DNA of 64,000 nt, taken from the NCBI RefSeq assembly GCF_011090185.1, contig NZ_JAAFGS010000010.1, forward strand, positions 99,651 through 163,650, read 5' to 3'. The notes beneath the pieces are model-generated. The model worked only from the letters and a program-made list of their open reading frames with translations. It searched no databases and was not told the origin of the DNA. The position numbers and the translations under genes are program-made. Source of the stretch: Saccharibacillus alkalitolerans (lineage in GTDB: Bacteria > Bacillota > Bacilli > Paenibacillales > Paenibacillaceae). Position 1 is the stretch's first letter; each line of letters begins with the position of its first letter. This document shows positions 51,237 to 60,890 of the stretch, piece after piece.

Positions 51237-54122
51237 TCAGCCGCGGACCGCGCGCAGCACGTTCAGCGCTTCCCGGCAGCTGCCCGGCTTATAGCCGGAT
51301 TCGGCATAGCGGACGTTCAGTTCCGCGTCCAGCACGAACAGATGCGGATATTCCGATCCGGGCGGCGGACAGACGGACGTCATCTCGCCGAACGCTTCGC
51401 CGGACGGATCGTAAGCGAACGACGCGCCGGACGGCAGCGGCCCGGGAACGAACGGCCGGATTTCTTCCGGAAGAGCGGCTTCGATTTCCTCCCCTTCCGG
51501 TTGACCCTGCATGATAAAAAGGAGCGGGACGCTCTCGGCTTCGAGTTCGTTCTTCAACTCTCCCGCTTCGCGCAGCAGATGCCGGGTCGGCTCCAGCCGA
51601 TAATCGATCCAGGCGACCAGCGCGCCGTCTGATCCGGCCAGAGCGCCGAGCGTGCGACCGGCCTCGCCCGGGAGCCGAAGTCTCGAAGCTCCGGCGGCCG
51701 CGCCCAGTACCGGCAACGTCTCTCCCGACAGCCGGAAGGCCGGCCGCAGCGCCGTCTCGAGACCAGGCTTCACCGTGAAGTAAAACATCCGGCCGAGCAC
51801 CCTGCCGTCCTGCAGGCGGACGCCGGTCGTCATTCGATATTCTCCCTCTTCCAGCTCGAACGGCTTGTCGTAAACGTCTTTCCTGCGGAAAGGATACTCC
51901 AGCGTCGTATAGATGCCTCCGTCAAGCCGTGCCAGCGTGAAGTTCTCGCGGTATGAAGCTTCGATCGCCGGGCCGCCGCTTCCGGCGCGCAGCAGACGCA
52001 GCGTGCCGCGCGTTGTGCCAGGCTTTTGGTCGGCACTGTCGACGGCCGCGCTTCGTTCCTCCCCGGACGGGATCGGGCGTTCCAGATCCATCCATTCGCC
52101 GTCCGCCAGCGCCTGCGGCCGCCGGGTCGCCGGGTGCAACCTGGCGGGAATGCCCATGGCGCGGCAGAGCGCGACCAGCAGAATCTCGACCGATTCCGGG
52201 TCGCCGGCCTTCAAGTCGAAAGTGCCGGCAGGCGAAGCTTTGCCCGGCACCGGCGTCAGACCGGCGAACGCGCGCAAGTCCTCGGCGACCCGGCGCGCAA
52301 GCCGCCGGGGATCGGCGCGGAACGCCGCGCGCTCCTCGGCGGAGAACGCTTCGCGCAGCCGGGAACGATAAGGAGCGAGCCGCTCCCAACGTACGCGCGG
52401 ACAGAACACGTAAGGAAGGGAAATCTCGCCGGGATCGGCAGCGTCCGCACGATTTCCCGGCTTCGATTCGGTTCCGGTCTCCGCTTCATTTCCAGCCAAT
52501 CCCGCCGATTCCGCCGACTCATAGTCTTCGAGTGCCCGCAGTCCCTGCAGCAGATGGTCGTCCAGCGTTTCGCGGCCGACATCGATCATATCCTTGTCCG
52601 TCAGACTTTCAAGCAGGCGCAGCGGCCATTCCCCGTGATCCGGCGTACGGTCTTCAAGAAAGCCTGCGATCTCTTTCTTATTGCCCCGGGCGTCGCCGAG
52701 CACTTTAAACACCCGATCGGCATCCAATCCCAACCGGCCGGCCAGCGCGCCGGCTTCGGCCTCGGTCGCGAAACGGCCTTCGTAAGCGGCGCGAATCCGC
52801 TCGCCTTCCGCCATTCGCTCCCGATGTCGCGTCAGCTCCTCTTCCGCGAGCGGCGCTTCGCTTGCCTCGGGCGGAATTTCTTTCGGCGGCGTCAGATCGA
52901 AATCCGCCTCGCCTTCCGGCTGTCCGAAGCCGTCCAGCACCAACGTCACCGTCTCTTCCTCGGCCGGATTCGTGCTGCCCGATACGGCGGCTTCGCCCCA
53001 TGCCCCGTTTTGCGCGGCTCTGACAACCAGGTCGCCGAATCCGGTCACGAATCGGACTTCGCCCGCTTCGTTCGCCCGAACCGTCGCGATCGGATGCAGC
53101 TCGGCATAGTTGTAAATTTGAAATTGCACGTCCGCGCCGGAGGCCGGGCGGCCGGATTTTTCCGTTACCCGGACCGTCAGCGCGCGCACCGGCGCGTAGT
53201 TCGCCAGCAGATTGATCTCCGTATGCGCTTCGTCCGAGTATGTGACCGGCTCCGGACCCGCATAGCCCGAGGGCACGCGGGTATGCACCAGCATCGCGCG
53301 CCGCGCCGGACCGTCGAACCAGCCTCTGTCGAGCCTCGGCTCCGGCTCGCACGCCCCGATAAAATGCCAGGCTCCGTCCGCCCAAGCCTCCACCCAGGCA
53401 TGATTATCGTCGACATGCGCCCAGCGCGGCGTATAGCACTGCCTGGCCGGAATGCCGATGCTGCGCAGCGCCGCGGTCGCCAGCGTCGATTCTTCCCCGC
53501 AGCGCCCTTTGGCGCTGCGCATCAGGCCGAGCGGGGAGATCGTCCGGGCGTCGCTGCCGGTGTAGGTCGCTTTTTCGTAGCACCAGTAATTCGTTTCCAA
53601 CACGGCTTCGCCCATCGACAGATGCCGGACGCGTTCCGCGAGTTCTCCGGCGATGACGCTCCGATAATCCTCAAGCCGTTCGTTATTGATCCGGGGCGGA
53701 AGTACGTAATTCAGGAACAGCTCGTCCGGCACCTCCGTTCCCCACGGCATCCGTCGGCGCATGGTCAGCGCCTGCCGCACGTGGGTCAGGAACAGCTCTC
53801 CGTCATAATCCGCCAGATCGTTGATCGGCATATGGGCATACAGAAATTCGAGCGCCAACCGTTCTTCCCCGTTCAAAGGCCCGTCCAGCACGCCGAACAG
53901 CTCCTGCTCCCGAGTCGACGCCAGCTCCCTCCGCCGAGCGAAAGCTTCCCGAATGGCGGCCGTTCGTTCCGGTCCGAGCGAGAGCGTTCGCCCGTCCCGG
54001 TCCGCGCCGCCTCCGCCGGCCGCGGCAGAACCGCCGATTCCCCGATTTTCCGCAGCCGTCTCGCCCGCGCCGTCCTTAATGCCGCCCTTCGCGCTTCCTG
54101 GCATCGTCTCGTCGATTTTCAT
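51237..54122 (-). CDS. Large transglutaminase-like protein with degenerate second copy and redoxin-like tail
   Basis: A 961-residue protein without signal peptide. The first transglutaminase-like unit (~85-270) has Cys208 in KGRCGEES and His241 in DDNHAWVEAW. A beta domain (~300-400) and a helical segment follow. Residues ~505-700 repeat the first unit (LTDKDMIDV, ISLPYVFCPRVRWERLAPYRS, LCRAMGIPARLHPAT) but lack the catalytic Cys and His. The C-terminal ~140 residues (LVAWIDYRLEPTRHLL, LLFIMQGQ, HLFVLDAELNVRYAESGY) resemble a thioredoxin-type fold without CxxC. It overlaps no neighbour but follows the CBM9 gene by 7 bases. Such proteins occur in polysaccharide loci; their role is unproven. 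Confidence 0.8.
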   Translation of the reverse strand: MKIDETMPGSAKGGIKDGAGETAAENRGIGGSAAAGGGGADRDGRTLSLGPERTAAIREAFARRRELASTREQELFGVLDGPLNGEERLALEFLYAHMPINDLADYDGELFLTHVRQALTMRRRMPWGTEVPDELFLNYVLPPRINNERLEDYRSVIAGELAERVRHLSMGEAVLETNYWCYEKATYTGSDARTISPLGLMRSAKGRCGEESTLATAALRSIGIPARQCYTPRWAHVDDNHAWVEAWADGAWHFIGACEPEPRLDRGWFDGPARRAMLVHTRVPSGYAGPEPVTYSDEAHTEINLLANYAPVRALTVRVTEKSGRPASGADVQFQIYNYAELHPIATVRANEAGEVRFVTGFGDLVVRAAQNGAWGEAAVSGSTNPAEEETVTLVLDGFGQPEGEADFDLTPPKEIPPEASEAPLAEEELTRHRERMAEGERIRAAYEGRFATEAEAGALAGRLGLDADRVFKVLGDARGNKKEIAGFLEDRTPDHGEWPLRLLESLTDKDMIDVGRETLDDHLLQGLRALEDYESAESAGLAGNEAETGTESKPGNRADAADPGEISLPYVFCPRVRWERLAPYRSRLREAFSAEERAAFRADPRRLARRVAEDLRAFAGLTPVPGKASPAGTFDLKAGDPESVEILLVALCRAMGIPARLHPATRRPQALADGEWMDLERPIPSGEERSAAVDSADQKPGTTRGTLRLLRAGSGGPAIEASYRENFTLARLDGGIYTTLEYPFRRKDVYDKPFELEEGEYRMTTGVRLQDGRVLGRMFYFTVKPGLETALRPAFRLSGETLPVLGAAAGASRLRLPGEAGRTLGALAGSDGALVAWIDYRLEPTRHLLREAGELKNELEAESVPLLFIMQGQPEGEEIEAALPEEIRPFVPGPLPSGASFAYDPSGEAFGEMTSVCPPPGSEYPHLFVLDAELNVRYAESGYKPGSCREALNVLRAVRG

Positions 54123-54129
54123 CCGCCTC

Positions 54130-55176
54130 TCACTCCTTCCATAGTTTGCCGTCTTCCCGGATCCAGTACGCCCCGCCGCCGTCCGCCGAAGGCGCGCGCA
54201 TGCGGAACGAGTTCGCCGTCGTCTCGATCAGGATTCCGGAAGCGCCGAACGCCGCCAGTTCCCCTTGTTCGTCTCCGTCTTCCAGCAGATCGGCGAGTTC
54301 GGACGAAAAAGCGCCCGACCGCTCGTACCGATTCCGCTGCCGGTAATACAGCTTCCGCAGCTTCCATTTGACCGACTCGTCCGCCGGGGGTTCGAAAACG
54401 TCCGGCGCTTCTTCTCCGGCGAACAGCACGAATCCCCACATCTCCGGATAATGCATATTGATCACGCCCTGCGGCGACCAGACCCAGTTGTCCTCCGGAT
54501 ACGGACGCCCGGTCGCGGGATCGATACTTTTGCGATAGGCTCCGCCATCTTTGTCGACCTTCCACTGCACCCGCGAAAAATTCACCCGCCAATAATCTCC
54601 CGCCTGCGGAGGACGCTGTCCTTCGGCGCATTCGCGCAGAATGCTCCAGGGCATCGCGACCTCGACGCTCCAGCTCCGGTTGTCCGCGGACGGATCGTTC
54701 AACTTCCCGTCGATATGTACCGCCGTCTTCAGACCGCGGATGTCCCAGCCGTTGACCGGCGGCCCTCCGTCGCGGTAAGGCGTGACCAGCAGCAGGTCCC
54801 AAACCGTATTCAGCGCATTGATCTCGAACTCGTAATATTGATGGCTGTCGCCGTCGGGATCGATAAAGATTTCGAAGTCGTTGTCGTGAAAAATGACCGA
54901 TTCCCGTTCTTTCAGCGTCGCCCAGATCTCGTCTTCTTCCAGATGCGCCCCAAAATAAAAGTATTCGTCGTCCCAAAGCATTTTCACCCGGGTCGACTTG
55001 GCGGGATTCGGCTTCGCCGGCCCTTCGATATCGACGAAAGCTTCGCTCCACGGCGCGGCTTCCCAAAACGGCTTGTCCAGCTGCCCGTCCAGCTCCAACA
55101 TTCCCGGCGCGCGCCCGCACACATAAGAACGCGGCGCAAATTCGACCGCCGGTTCCGGCATTCCGCTCAAATTCAT
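54130..55176 (-). CDS. CBM9-like carbohydrate-binding protein, intracellular
   Basis: A 348-residue protein whose first ~220 residues form a family-9-type carbohydrate-binding/DOMON-like domain: LELDGQLDKPFWEAAPWSEAF, TRVKMLWDDEYFYFGAHLEE and FHDNDFEIFIDPDGDSHQYYEFEINALNTVWDLLL. The C-terminal ~100 residues are helical and variable. There is no signal peptide. ATG at 55176 has a consensus AGGAGGGG site; the upstream open frame to 55320 is not coding. It sits between the alpha-fucosidase and transglutaminase-like genes, suggesting it presents or binds imported glycans. Confidence 0.87.
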   Translation of the reverse strand: MNLSGMPEPAVEFAPRSYVCGRAPGMLELDGQLDKPFWEAAPWSEAFVDIEGPAKPNPAKSTRVKMLWDDEYFYFGAHLEEDEIWATLKERESVIFHDNDFEIFIDPDGDSHQYYEFEINALNTVWDLLLVTPYRDGGPPVNGWDIRGLKTAVHIDGKLNDPSADNRSWSVEVAMPWSILRECAEGQRPPQAGDYWRVNFSRVQWKVDKDGGAYRKSIDPATGRPYPEDNWVWSPQGVINMHYPEMWGFVLFAGEEAPDVFEPPADESVKWKLRKLYYRQRNRYERSGAFSSELADLLEDGDEQGELAAFGASGILIETTANSFRMRAPSADGGGAYWIREDGKLWKE

Positions 55177-55300
55177 GTTCTCCCCTCCTATGTCCGATAT
55201 CCCGTTTCTCGGCCGAAATCCGATTCGGTTCCGCGTTCCCGGATGCCAAAAGCGGCGGCGCTCCCCTTCCCGGTGCGTACCGCCGCTTTTTCGACCGTTT

Positions 55301-56701
55301 CTACTCCAACCGAAACGCAAGAGCGATCGGCGCCTCTTCGGCTGCCGGCCATTCCGGCAGCGTCGCAGCCAATCCCCGTTCCGTTCTCCTCAGAGGCAGC
55401 TCTTCTTCGCGGCCGAGCAGCGTCGCTTTTTCGAACGATCCGTTCGCCGGCAGCTCCAACTCGCGTTCCACCGTCTCGCCTTCCGCATATAACCGAATGG
55501 CGTAGACGACATCCCCTTTGCGCGTGAACTGCAGCTTTTTGTCCGCCGACGCATACGGTTCGCAGATCCGGGTGCCGTAAATCGCTTCGCCGTTGACTTT
55601 GAGCCAGGCGCCGAGCCCCTTCATCCGTTCGATCGCCGCTTTCGGCAGGCGGCCGTCCGGCTGCGGACCGACGTTGAGCGCCAGGTTTCCGCCCTTCGCC
55701 ACGATCTCCACCAGCAGATGCACCAGTTGGCGGACGCTTTTGTACCGGTCTTCATAATTGAAAGAAAACGAAGTGCCCATCGTGATGCAGCTTTCCCACG
55801 GGACGTTCAGCGGTCTCTCCGGCAGCGTCTGCTCCGGCGTGATGATGTTCTCGTACGCGCCGCCCACCGTGCGGTCCGCCGACAGCAGCCACGGCTGATG
55901 GTCCCGGCGAATGCCGTCGACCAGTTCGCCGAGCCGGATGTCCTGTCCGCGGCGTTCGTTGACCCAGCCGGCATCAAGCCACAGCACGTCGATCCGTCCG
56001 TATCGGGTCATCAGTTCGGTGATCTGCTCGTGCGTGAACTTCACGAACTTTTCCCACAGCCACGGGTATTCCTGCGGATCGTACGACGGCCCGCGCCACA
56101 TCTTCTCCCCCCGCTCCATGCCCGGCGCCCAATAATCCGGCGTATGCCAATCGGCCTTCGAGAAATAAGCCGAGATGGCCAGTCCGCGCGAGCGGAACGC
56201 GTCGAACAGATTGCGGCAGATGTCCGCGTATTTATGCCGGTGGAACGGAGTAGCCGGCCCCGTGATCCGGTAATCCGTCGTATGCGTGTCCCACATGCAG
56301 AAGCCGTCGTGATGCTTGGTCGTGAAGTTCAAATATTTGAATCCGCCTTCGGCGGCCAGGTCGGCCCACAGTTCCGGCTGGAAACGGATCGGGTTGAACG
56401 TCTTGTTCAGGTCGAAATACTCCCGCTTCAGTTCTTCGCCTTCGACGCCCCAGTCGATGCAGTCCCTCGCCCAATCGGCGTCCCCGTCGCTCAGCGCCCA
56501 GGACTCGACGACGCCGAGCTGCGAATACGGACCCCAGTGCATCATCAAGCCCAGCTTCTGATCCTTGAACCATTCCAGACGTTCCAGCAGCAGAGGATCG
56601 TCCGGTTTGACCCATTCCTCTTCGCTGCTATAATTGTGCACGCCCTCGTGAACGGCCGTTTCTTCATGAACGGCTTCTTCCGCGATCTTCGCTTCCGTCA
56701 T
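55301..56701 (-). CDS. GH29 alpha-L-fucosidase
   Basis: A 466-residue cytosolic glycosidase that removes alpha-L-fucose from oligosaccharides. GH29 hallmarks: LMMHWGPYSQLGVVESW (~53-69), YLNFTTKHHDGFCMWDTHTTDY (His pair ~130) and the nucleophile Asp243 in IDVLWLDAGW. GGNLALNVGPQPDGRLP (~345) is also family-typical. No signal peptide, so it works on imported substrate. ATG at 56701 follows AAGGAGGG. It is adjacent to an Lpl-type sugar importer. Confidence 0.92.
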   Translation of the reverse strand: MTEAKIAEEAVHEETAVHEGVHNYSSEEEWVKPDDPLLLERLEWFKDQKLGLMMHWGPYSQLGVVESWALSDGDADWARDCIDWGVEGEELKREYFDLNKTFNPIRFQPELWADLAAEGGFKYLNFTTKHHDGFCMWDTHTTDYRITGPATPFHRHKYADICRNLFDAFRSRGLAISAYFSKADWHTPDYWAPGMERGEKMWRGPSYDPQEYPWLWEKFVKFTHEQITELMTRYGRIDVLWLDAGWVNERRGQDIRLGELVDGIRRDHQPWLLSADRTVGGAYENIITPEQTLPERPLNVPWESCITMGTSFSFNYEDRYKSVRQLVHLLVEIVAKGGNLALNVGPQPDGRLPKAAIERMKGLGAWLKVNGEAIYGTRICEPYASADKKLQFTRKGDVVYAIRLYAEGETVERELELPANGSFEKATLLGREEELPLRRTERGLAATLPEWPAAEEAPIALAFRLE

Positions 56702-56789
56702 CGAACCCTCCTTCTCCGCCGAATCGCCGCTTCCCGCAGTCGAGAAGCGGCGCTCGCCGGTCTATTCTGCTCCGGCATTCAAGCCGCGT

Positions 56790-58394
56790 TTACTGCGCGT
56801 TCTCGCTGTTCCACTTGTCGTACGCTTCCTGGTAGATTTCCACGATGCGGTCGCTGCCCATTTTTTTGAGCTGCGCGACATAGCTGTCCCAGTTGCTCAG
56901 CGGCTCCTGTCCGGTGACGAATTTCGCTTCCATCTGCTCTACGTACGTGTTGAGGTCGGACAGCAGCGCGGACACTTCCGTCTGCGCTTCGTTCGTCAGG
57001 TACACGTTCGGGAAAGGCACTTTGGCGATCGGCACCAGCTTCTCCTCGTTCTGCTTCACGACCCAGTCTTCCACTTCGCTGCGCAGGCCGTTGGTCAGCT
57101 CCGGAATATTGACGCCCGGCGTCACGATGCCGTAGTTCGGCGTCAGCGTCGCGCGGTATTCTTCGCGGTCTCCGCCGCCCGGGACATCGAGGAATTTTTT
57201 CTCGTGCGTCGCTTCGTCGGCATAATCCCACATTTTGCCCTGCGGTCCCTGCGTCCAGAGCGTCGCGCCTTCATAGCCGTACTGATAATCGATCCATCGC
57301 ATGCTCGCTTCCGGATTCGGATTGGTCGCGGAGATGGCGAACGTTCCGTTGGAAGACATGCCCGGATGCTTGCCGTAAACCGGGGTGCCCGCGATCTCGC
57401 TGCTGACCGGCGTCATCATCGGGTCCTGCATCGTTTCTTCGGTTCCTCCGAGCGTGAAGTACGGATAGTAGTCGCTGAACAGCGCCAGCTGGTTTTTCGC
57501 GCCTTTGGCTTTTTTCTGTTCGTCGGTCTGCGAGAACGTCTCGTGATCCAGCAGATCCTCGTTCCACAGCTTGTTCAGGAACGTCAGATACCCTTTGTAT
57601 CCTTCTTCCTGCGGCGAATAATGGACTTTGCCGTCCTTGTCCGCGTAGTACACTTCGTTATACATGCCCCAGAATCCCATGAAATACATGCGCAGATCGT
57701 CGAGCTTGACCGAAGTGAGCGGAATTTCGTCGGCTTTGCCGTTGCCGTTCGGGTCTTCCGTTTTGACTCTTTTCAAGTATTCGTACAGCTCGTCCGTCGT
57801 TTTCGGTTCTTCCACGCCCAGCTTTTCCAGGAATTCACCGTTGTACCACATCGGTCCCCGGTACCAGACGGCCGCGGTGTCGATAAACGGCAGCGCGTAG
57901 ATGTGGCCGTCCGTCGTCGTGATCGATTTGCGCACGTTCGGATTTTCGTCGAGAACTTTTTTCAGATTCGGCGCATAGTTGTCGATCAGATCTTCCAGCG
58001 GAAGCAGCTGGCCCTGCGTGCCGTAGCTGACCTGTTCGGCCGGAGTAATGTCCGCCGCGTAGAAAATATCGGGCAGCTCGCCGCTGGCAAAGACAAGATT
58101 TTTCTTCGTCGGGAAGCTGTCGATCGGGGCCGTCTGGAACTCGATTTTGATATTGGACAGCTTTTCCATTTCTTGAATGACCGGCATCGTGTCCCACGGC
58201 GCCATGTCGGCGCTCGGCGCGAACACGCTCAGCGTAATCGGCTTTTCGACGATCGGAAAGCCCTCTTTGCTCACGCTGCCGCCCGATTCCGCCGCCGTCT
58301 CCGTAGATCCTCCGGATTGGCAGGCCGAAGCCAGCATCGAGAACAACATCAGACCGGACAGCGCCGCCGCCCCTTTTTTGCGACTCATTTTCAT
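56790..58394 (-). CDS. Sugar ABC transporter solute-binding lipoprotein (LplA-like)
   Basis: A 534-residue family-1 extracellular binding protein. The signal peptide MKMSRKKGAAALSGLMLFSM ends in lipobox LASAC; the mature part carries the domains of LplA-type proteins of Paenibacillaceae (SNIKIEFQTAPIDSF, GELPDIFYAADITP, NPEASMRWIDYQYG). It captures oligosaccharides for the two following permeases. ATG at 58394 has GGGGAGGA; an upstream frame start at 58427 lacks support. In this context the ligand is probably a fucose-containing oligosaccharide (inference). Confidence 0.92.
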   Translation of the reverse strand: MKMSRKKGAAALSGLMLFSMLASACQSGGSTETAAESGGSVSKEGFPIVEKPITLSVFAPSADMAPWDTMPVIQEMEKLSNIKIEFQTAPIDSFPTKKNLVFASGELPDIFYAADITPAEQVSYGTQGQLLPLEDLIDNYAPNLKKVLDENPNVRKSITTTDGHIYALPFIDTAAVWYRGPMWYNGEFLEKLGVEEPKTTDELYEYLKRVKTEDPNGNGKADEIPLTSVKLDDLRMYFMGFWGMYNEVYYADKDGKVHYSPQEEGYKGYLTFLNKLWNEDLLDHETFSQTDEQKKAKGAKNQLALFSDYYPYFTLGGTEETMQDPMMTPVSSEIAGTPVYGKHPGMSSNGTFAISATNPNPEASMRWIDYQYGYEGATLWTQGPQGKMWDYADEATHEKKFLDVPGGGDREEYRATLTPNYGIVTPGVNIPELTNGLRSEVEDWVVKQNEEKLVPIAKVPFPNVYLTNEAQTEVSALLSDLNTYVEQMEAKFVTGQEPLSNWDSYVAQLKKMGSDRIVEIYQEAYDKWNSENAQ

Positions 58395-58439
58395 AACCGA
58401 ATCCTCCCCTTTTTTTCTGATGGCCATGCTATGGCAAGA

Positions 58440-59345
58440 TCATCCCTTGACGGAACCGATCATGACACCTTGCACAAAGTAACGCTGAAGGAACGGATAC
58501 ACCGCGATAATCGGCAGCGTCGCCACGATAATGACGGCGTATTTGACGAGAGCCGCGACTTCGGCTTTGTTGTTGAGCGAAGTCGCCATCGAAGCGTCGA
58601 CCGTGCCCGCCTGCGCGGACATCTGCTGCAGGACGAGAATCTGCCGGAGCACGAGCTGCAGCGGGTATTTTTCCTGCTGGTTCAGGTAAATCATCGCGGA
58701 AAAGTAATTGTTCCAGTGTCCGACGCCGAAGAAAAGCGCCATAACGGCGATCAGCGCGGTCGAGAGCGGCAGCACGATCCGGAAGTAAAGCCGGAAATTG
58801 CTGCATCCGTCGATCTCCGCCGCTTCCTGCAGCTCTCTCGGAATCGAAGACTGGAAGAAGGTCCGGCAGACGATCAGGTTCCACACGGACGTTGCCCCGG
58901 GCAGGATCAGCGCCCACATGCTGTCGACCAGGCCCAGGCTGCGCACCACCAGGTACGTCGGAACGAGACCTCCGCCGAAGAACATCGTGACGATGAACAG
59001 GATCATGAACAGGTTCCTTCCGACGAAATCCCTGCGGCTGAGCGCATAGGCGGCGGGCAGCGTCACGATCAGGTTGACCAGCGTTCCGACGACGGTATAG
59101 ATGATCGTATTGAGATAGCCGTTCCAGATGCTGGAATCCTGGAACACCCGCCGGTAACCTTCGAACGTAATGTCTTTGGGCAGCAGCCACATTTGGCCGG
59201 CGGCCACGATCGTCGGATTGCTGATCGAAGCGCTGAGAATGTAGATAAGCGGATAAGCGACCACGATCAGCGCCGCGGTGAGCAGCAAATAGACAAAGAC
59301 GAGAAAAATTTTGTCCTGCTTCGTTTCCTTGATCGAACTGATCAT
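58440..59345 (-). CDS. Carbohydrate ABC permease (LplC/MalG-like)
   Basis: A 301-residue membrane permease with six helices. The EAA loop reads ELQEAAEIDGCSNFRLYFRIVLPLS (~185-209), which docks the ATPase. Start block VYLLLTAALIVVAYPLIYILSASIS and the conserved GGGLVPTYLVV are typical of LplC. ATG at 59345 has AGGGAG. It works with the adjacent LplB-like permease; no ATPase gene is present in the window, so a shared MsmX/UgpC-type ATPase is likely. Confidence 0.92.
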   Translation of the reverse strand: MISSIKETKQDKIFLVFVYLLLTAALIVVAYPLIYILSASISNPTIVAAGQMWLLPKDITFEGYRRVFQDSSIWNGYLNTIIYTVVGTLVNLIVTLPAAYALSRRDFVGRNLFMILFIVTMFFGGGLVPTYLVVRSLGLVDSMWALILPGATSVWNLIVCRTFFQSSIPRELQEAAEIDGCSNFRLYFRIVLPLSTALIAVMALFFGVGHWNNYFSAMIYLNQQEKYPLQLVLRQILVLQQMSAQAGTVDASMATSLNNKAEVAALVKYAVIIVATLPIIAVYPFLQRYFVQGVMIGSVKG

Positions 59346-59377
59346 TCTTTCTCACTCCCTTTCCTCTGCGAACGTCG

Positions 59378-60343
59378 TTACCATAGACTGTTTTCGCTCG
59401 TCCGCCGCACGACCTGGTTGACGACGATCAGCAGGATCGCGTTGACGACGGAGTTGAACAGTCCGACCGCCGTGGAGTAGCTGTACTGCGCTTCGAGCAG
59501 GCCGGTCCGGTATACGGACGTCGCGATGACGTCGGACGCTTCCATGTTGAGCGGATTTTGCAGCAGCAATATCTTTTCGTATCCGACGCCGAGCAGTCCG
59601 CCCATATTGAGGATCAGCAGAATGGTAATGGTCGGAATGATCACCGGGAAATTGATATGCCGGATGCGCTGCAGCCTCGACGCTCCGTCCAGAATAGCCG
59701 CTTCGTGCAGCCCCGGATCGACGGCGGTCAGCGCGGCCAGGTAAATGATCGTGCCCCAGCCGGTCGCCTGCCAGACGTCGGAGAGGACATAGACCGTCTT
59801 GAACCAGCGCGGGTCGGTCAGGAACGCGGGCGGCGTAATGCCGACGGCTTCGAGCAGATTGATGATCATGCCGGTCGAAGGCGTCAGAAAAGTAATGATC
59901 ATGCCCGCCATAACGACCATCGAGATGAAGTGCGGCGCGTATGTAACCGTCTGGACCGTTTTCTTGAACGGGCCCGTTCGGATTTCGTTGAACGCCAGCG
60001 CCAGCAGGATCGGCAGCGGGAACCCGACGAGCAGTCCGTATAAACTGATGCTCAGCGTGTTCCAGATCAGATCCCAGAAATAATAGGATTCGAAAAACCT
60101 CGTAAAGTGGTCGAAACCGACCCATTTGCTGCCTGCCATGCCGAACGCCGGAACGTAATTTTTGAAAGCGATCTGTATGCCGTACATCGGTACATAGTTG
60201 AAAATAATGACGGTCAGCAGCGCGGGAGCCATGAAGATGTACAGCTGCCAGTTCCGCGCGATCTTCTTTAGAAGTTTTTTGCTTTTCCCTTTCGCCGGAG
60301 CGTCCGGCGGGTTCAGCACCGCTTTTGCGCCTTCGTGCATCAT
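59378..60343 (-). CDS. Carbohydrate ABC permease (LplB-like)
   Basis: A 321-residue permease with six helices. NWQLYIFMAPALLTVIIFNYVPMYGIQIAFKNY and the EAA loop GLHEAAILDGASRLQRIRHINFPVI (~220-245) identify the LplB subunit. It heads the transporter operon: binding protein, then permeases in reverse order of coordinates, followed by fucosidase, CBM9, transglutaminase-like and GH18 genes. ATG at 60343 is preferred (GAGGGAGTGGGGA upstream) over a GTG at 60352. A sigma-A promoter lies 45-70 bases upstream. Confidence 0.92.
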   Translation of the reverse strand: MMHEGAKAVLNPPDAPAKGKSKKLLKKIARNWQLYIFMAPALLTVIIFNYVPMYGIQIAFKNYVPAFGMAGSKWVGFDHFTRFFESYYFWDLIWNTLSISLYGLLVGFPLPILLALAFNEIRTGPFKKTVQTVTYAPHFISMVVMAGMIITFLTPSTGMIINLLEAVGITPPAFLTDPRWFKTVYVLSDVWQATGWGTIIYLAALTAVDPGLHEAAILDGASRLQRIRHINFPVIIPTITILLILNMGGLLGVGYEKILLLQNPLNMEASDVIATSVYRTGLLEAQYSYSTAVGLFNSVVNAILLIVVNQVVRRTSENSLW

Positions 60344-60386
60344 GTTCCCCACTCCCTCGTTGTAATGTCCGCGTATCAGGTTTCGA

Positions 60387-60414
60387 GTTATAGAAGAGTT
60401 ACATTACCTGACAA
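60387..60414 (-). promoter_or_regulatory. Promoter of the sugar transporter operon
   Basis: Minus strand: -35 TTGTCA (60409-60414), 16-base spacer, -10 TATAAC (60387-60392), about 37-45 bases before the first permease start. Confidence 0.6.
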
Positions 60415-60890
60415 GCCTTCTTTTCCGGTTCACTTCCTTTCGTACCGCCCGCTTCTCTTCATATCCGTTCATCCTGAGCGGAAAAGGCGGGGGTTTATTT
60501 TTTTGTAAGCATTTCCATTCGCTTTGCTGAGCCTTTCGACGTTTCGGGTTTACAGCGAGTTTACAGAAAGGTATGCTAAGCGTAAATATGTGATTTTGGC
60601 TCTGTCGTTATTTTGGACAATCGCAAGATCAGACAAATGTGTTAGAATATATTACAGATCCAGTTCTTTTTCATGAAAATTCTAAGTAAATTTCACATCA
60701 CGGAGAAAAGCGATTTCAGCCTTTCAAAGCAAAAAAGTAAAGAATGACATACTTTGGGGCGAAAGACAGCGCCGCTGCGCTTGTCCGAAGCCGATCAAAT
60801 TCTACATATTGTCCGACAATCCGCCGCCTGCGTACACTTTAAGCAGAAGACAACTCGCCTCCACCAAGCGATCGGGAAAGGAGAATGAAA
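60415..60890. other. Divergent control region of the carbohydrate locus
   Basis: About 475 AT-rich bases between the transporter operon and the AraC sensor gene, no supportable gene. It contains a cre-like site (60504-60517) and AT-rich stretches (60580-60690) likely to carry the AraC sensor promoter and activator sites; I could not fix these precisely. Confidence 0.55.
60504..60517. promoter_or_regulatory. Candidate cre (CcpA) site
   Basis: TGTAAGCATTTCCA resembles the catabolite-response element TGWAARCGYTWNCW with the central CG changed to CA. It lies about 90 bases upstream of the transporter promoter; weak. Confidence 0.35.

Noticed and set aside
52026..54371. 781-residue plus-strand frame
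   Set aside because: Antisense shadow of the transglutaminase-like gene; composition typical of GC-rich reverse frames.
57204..59480. 758-residue plus-strand frame
   Set aside because: Arg/His/Asp-rich mirror of the binding protein and permease genes on the other strand; no ribosome site or recognisable domain.
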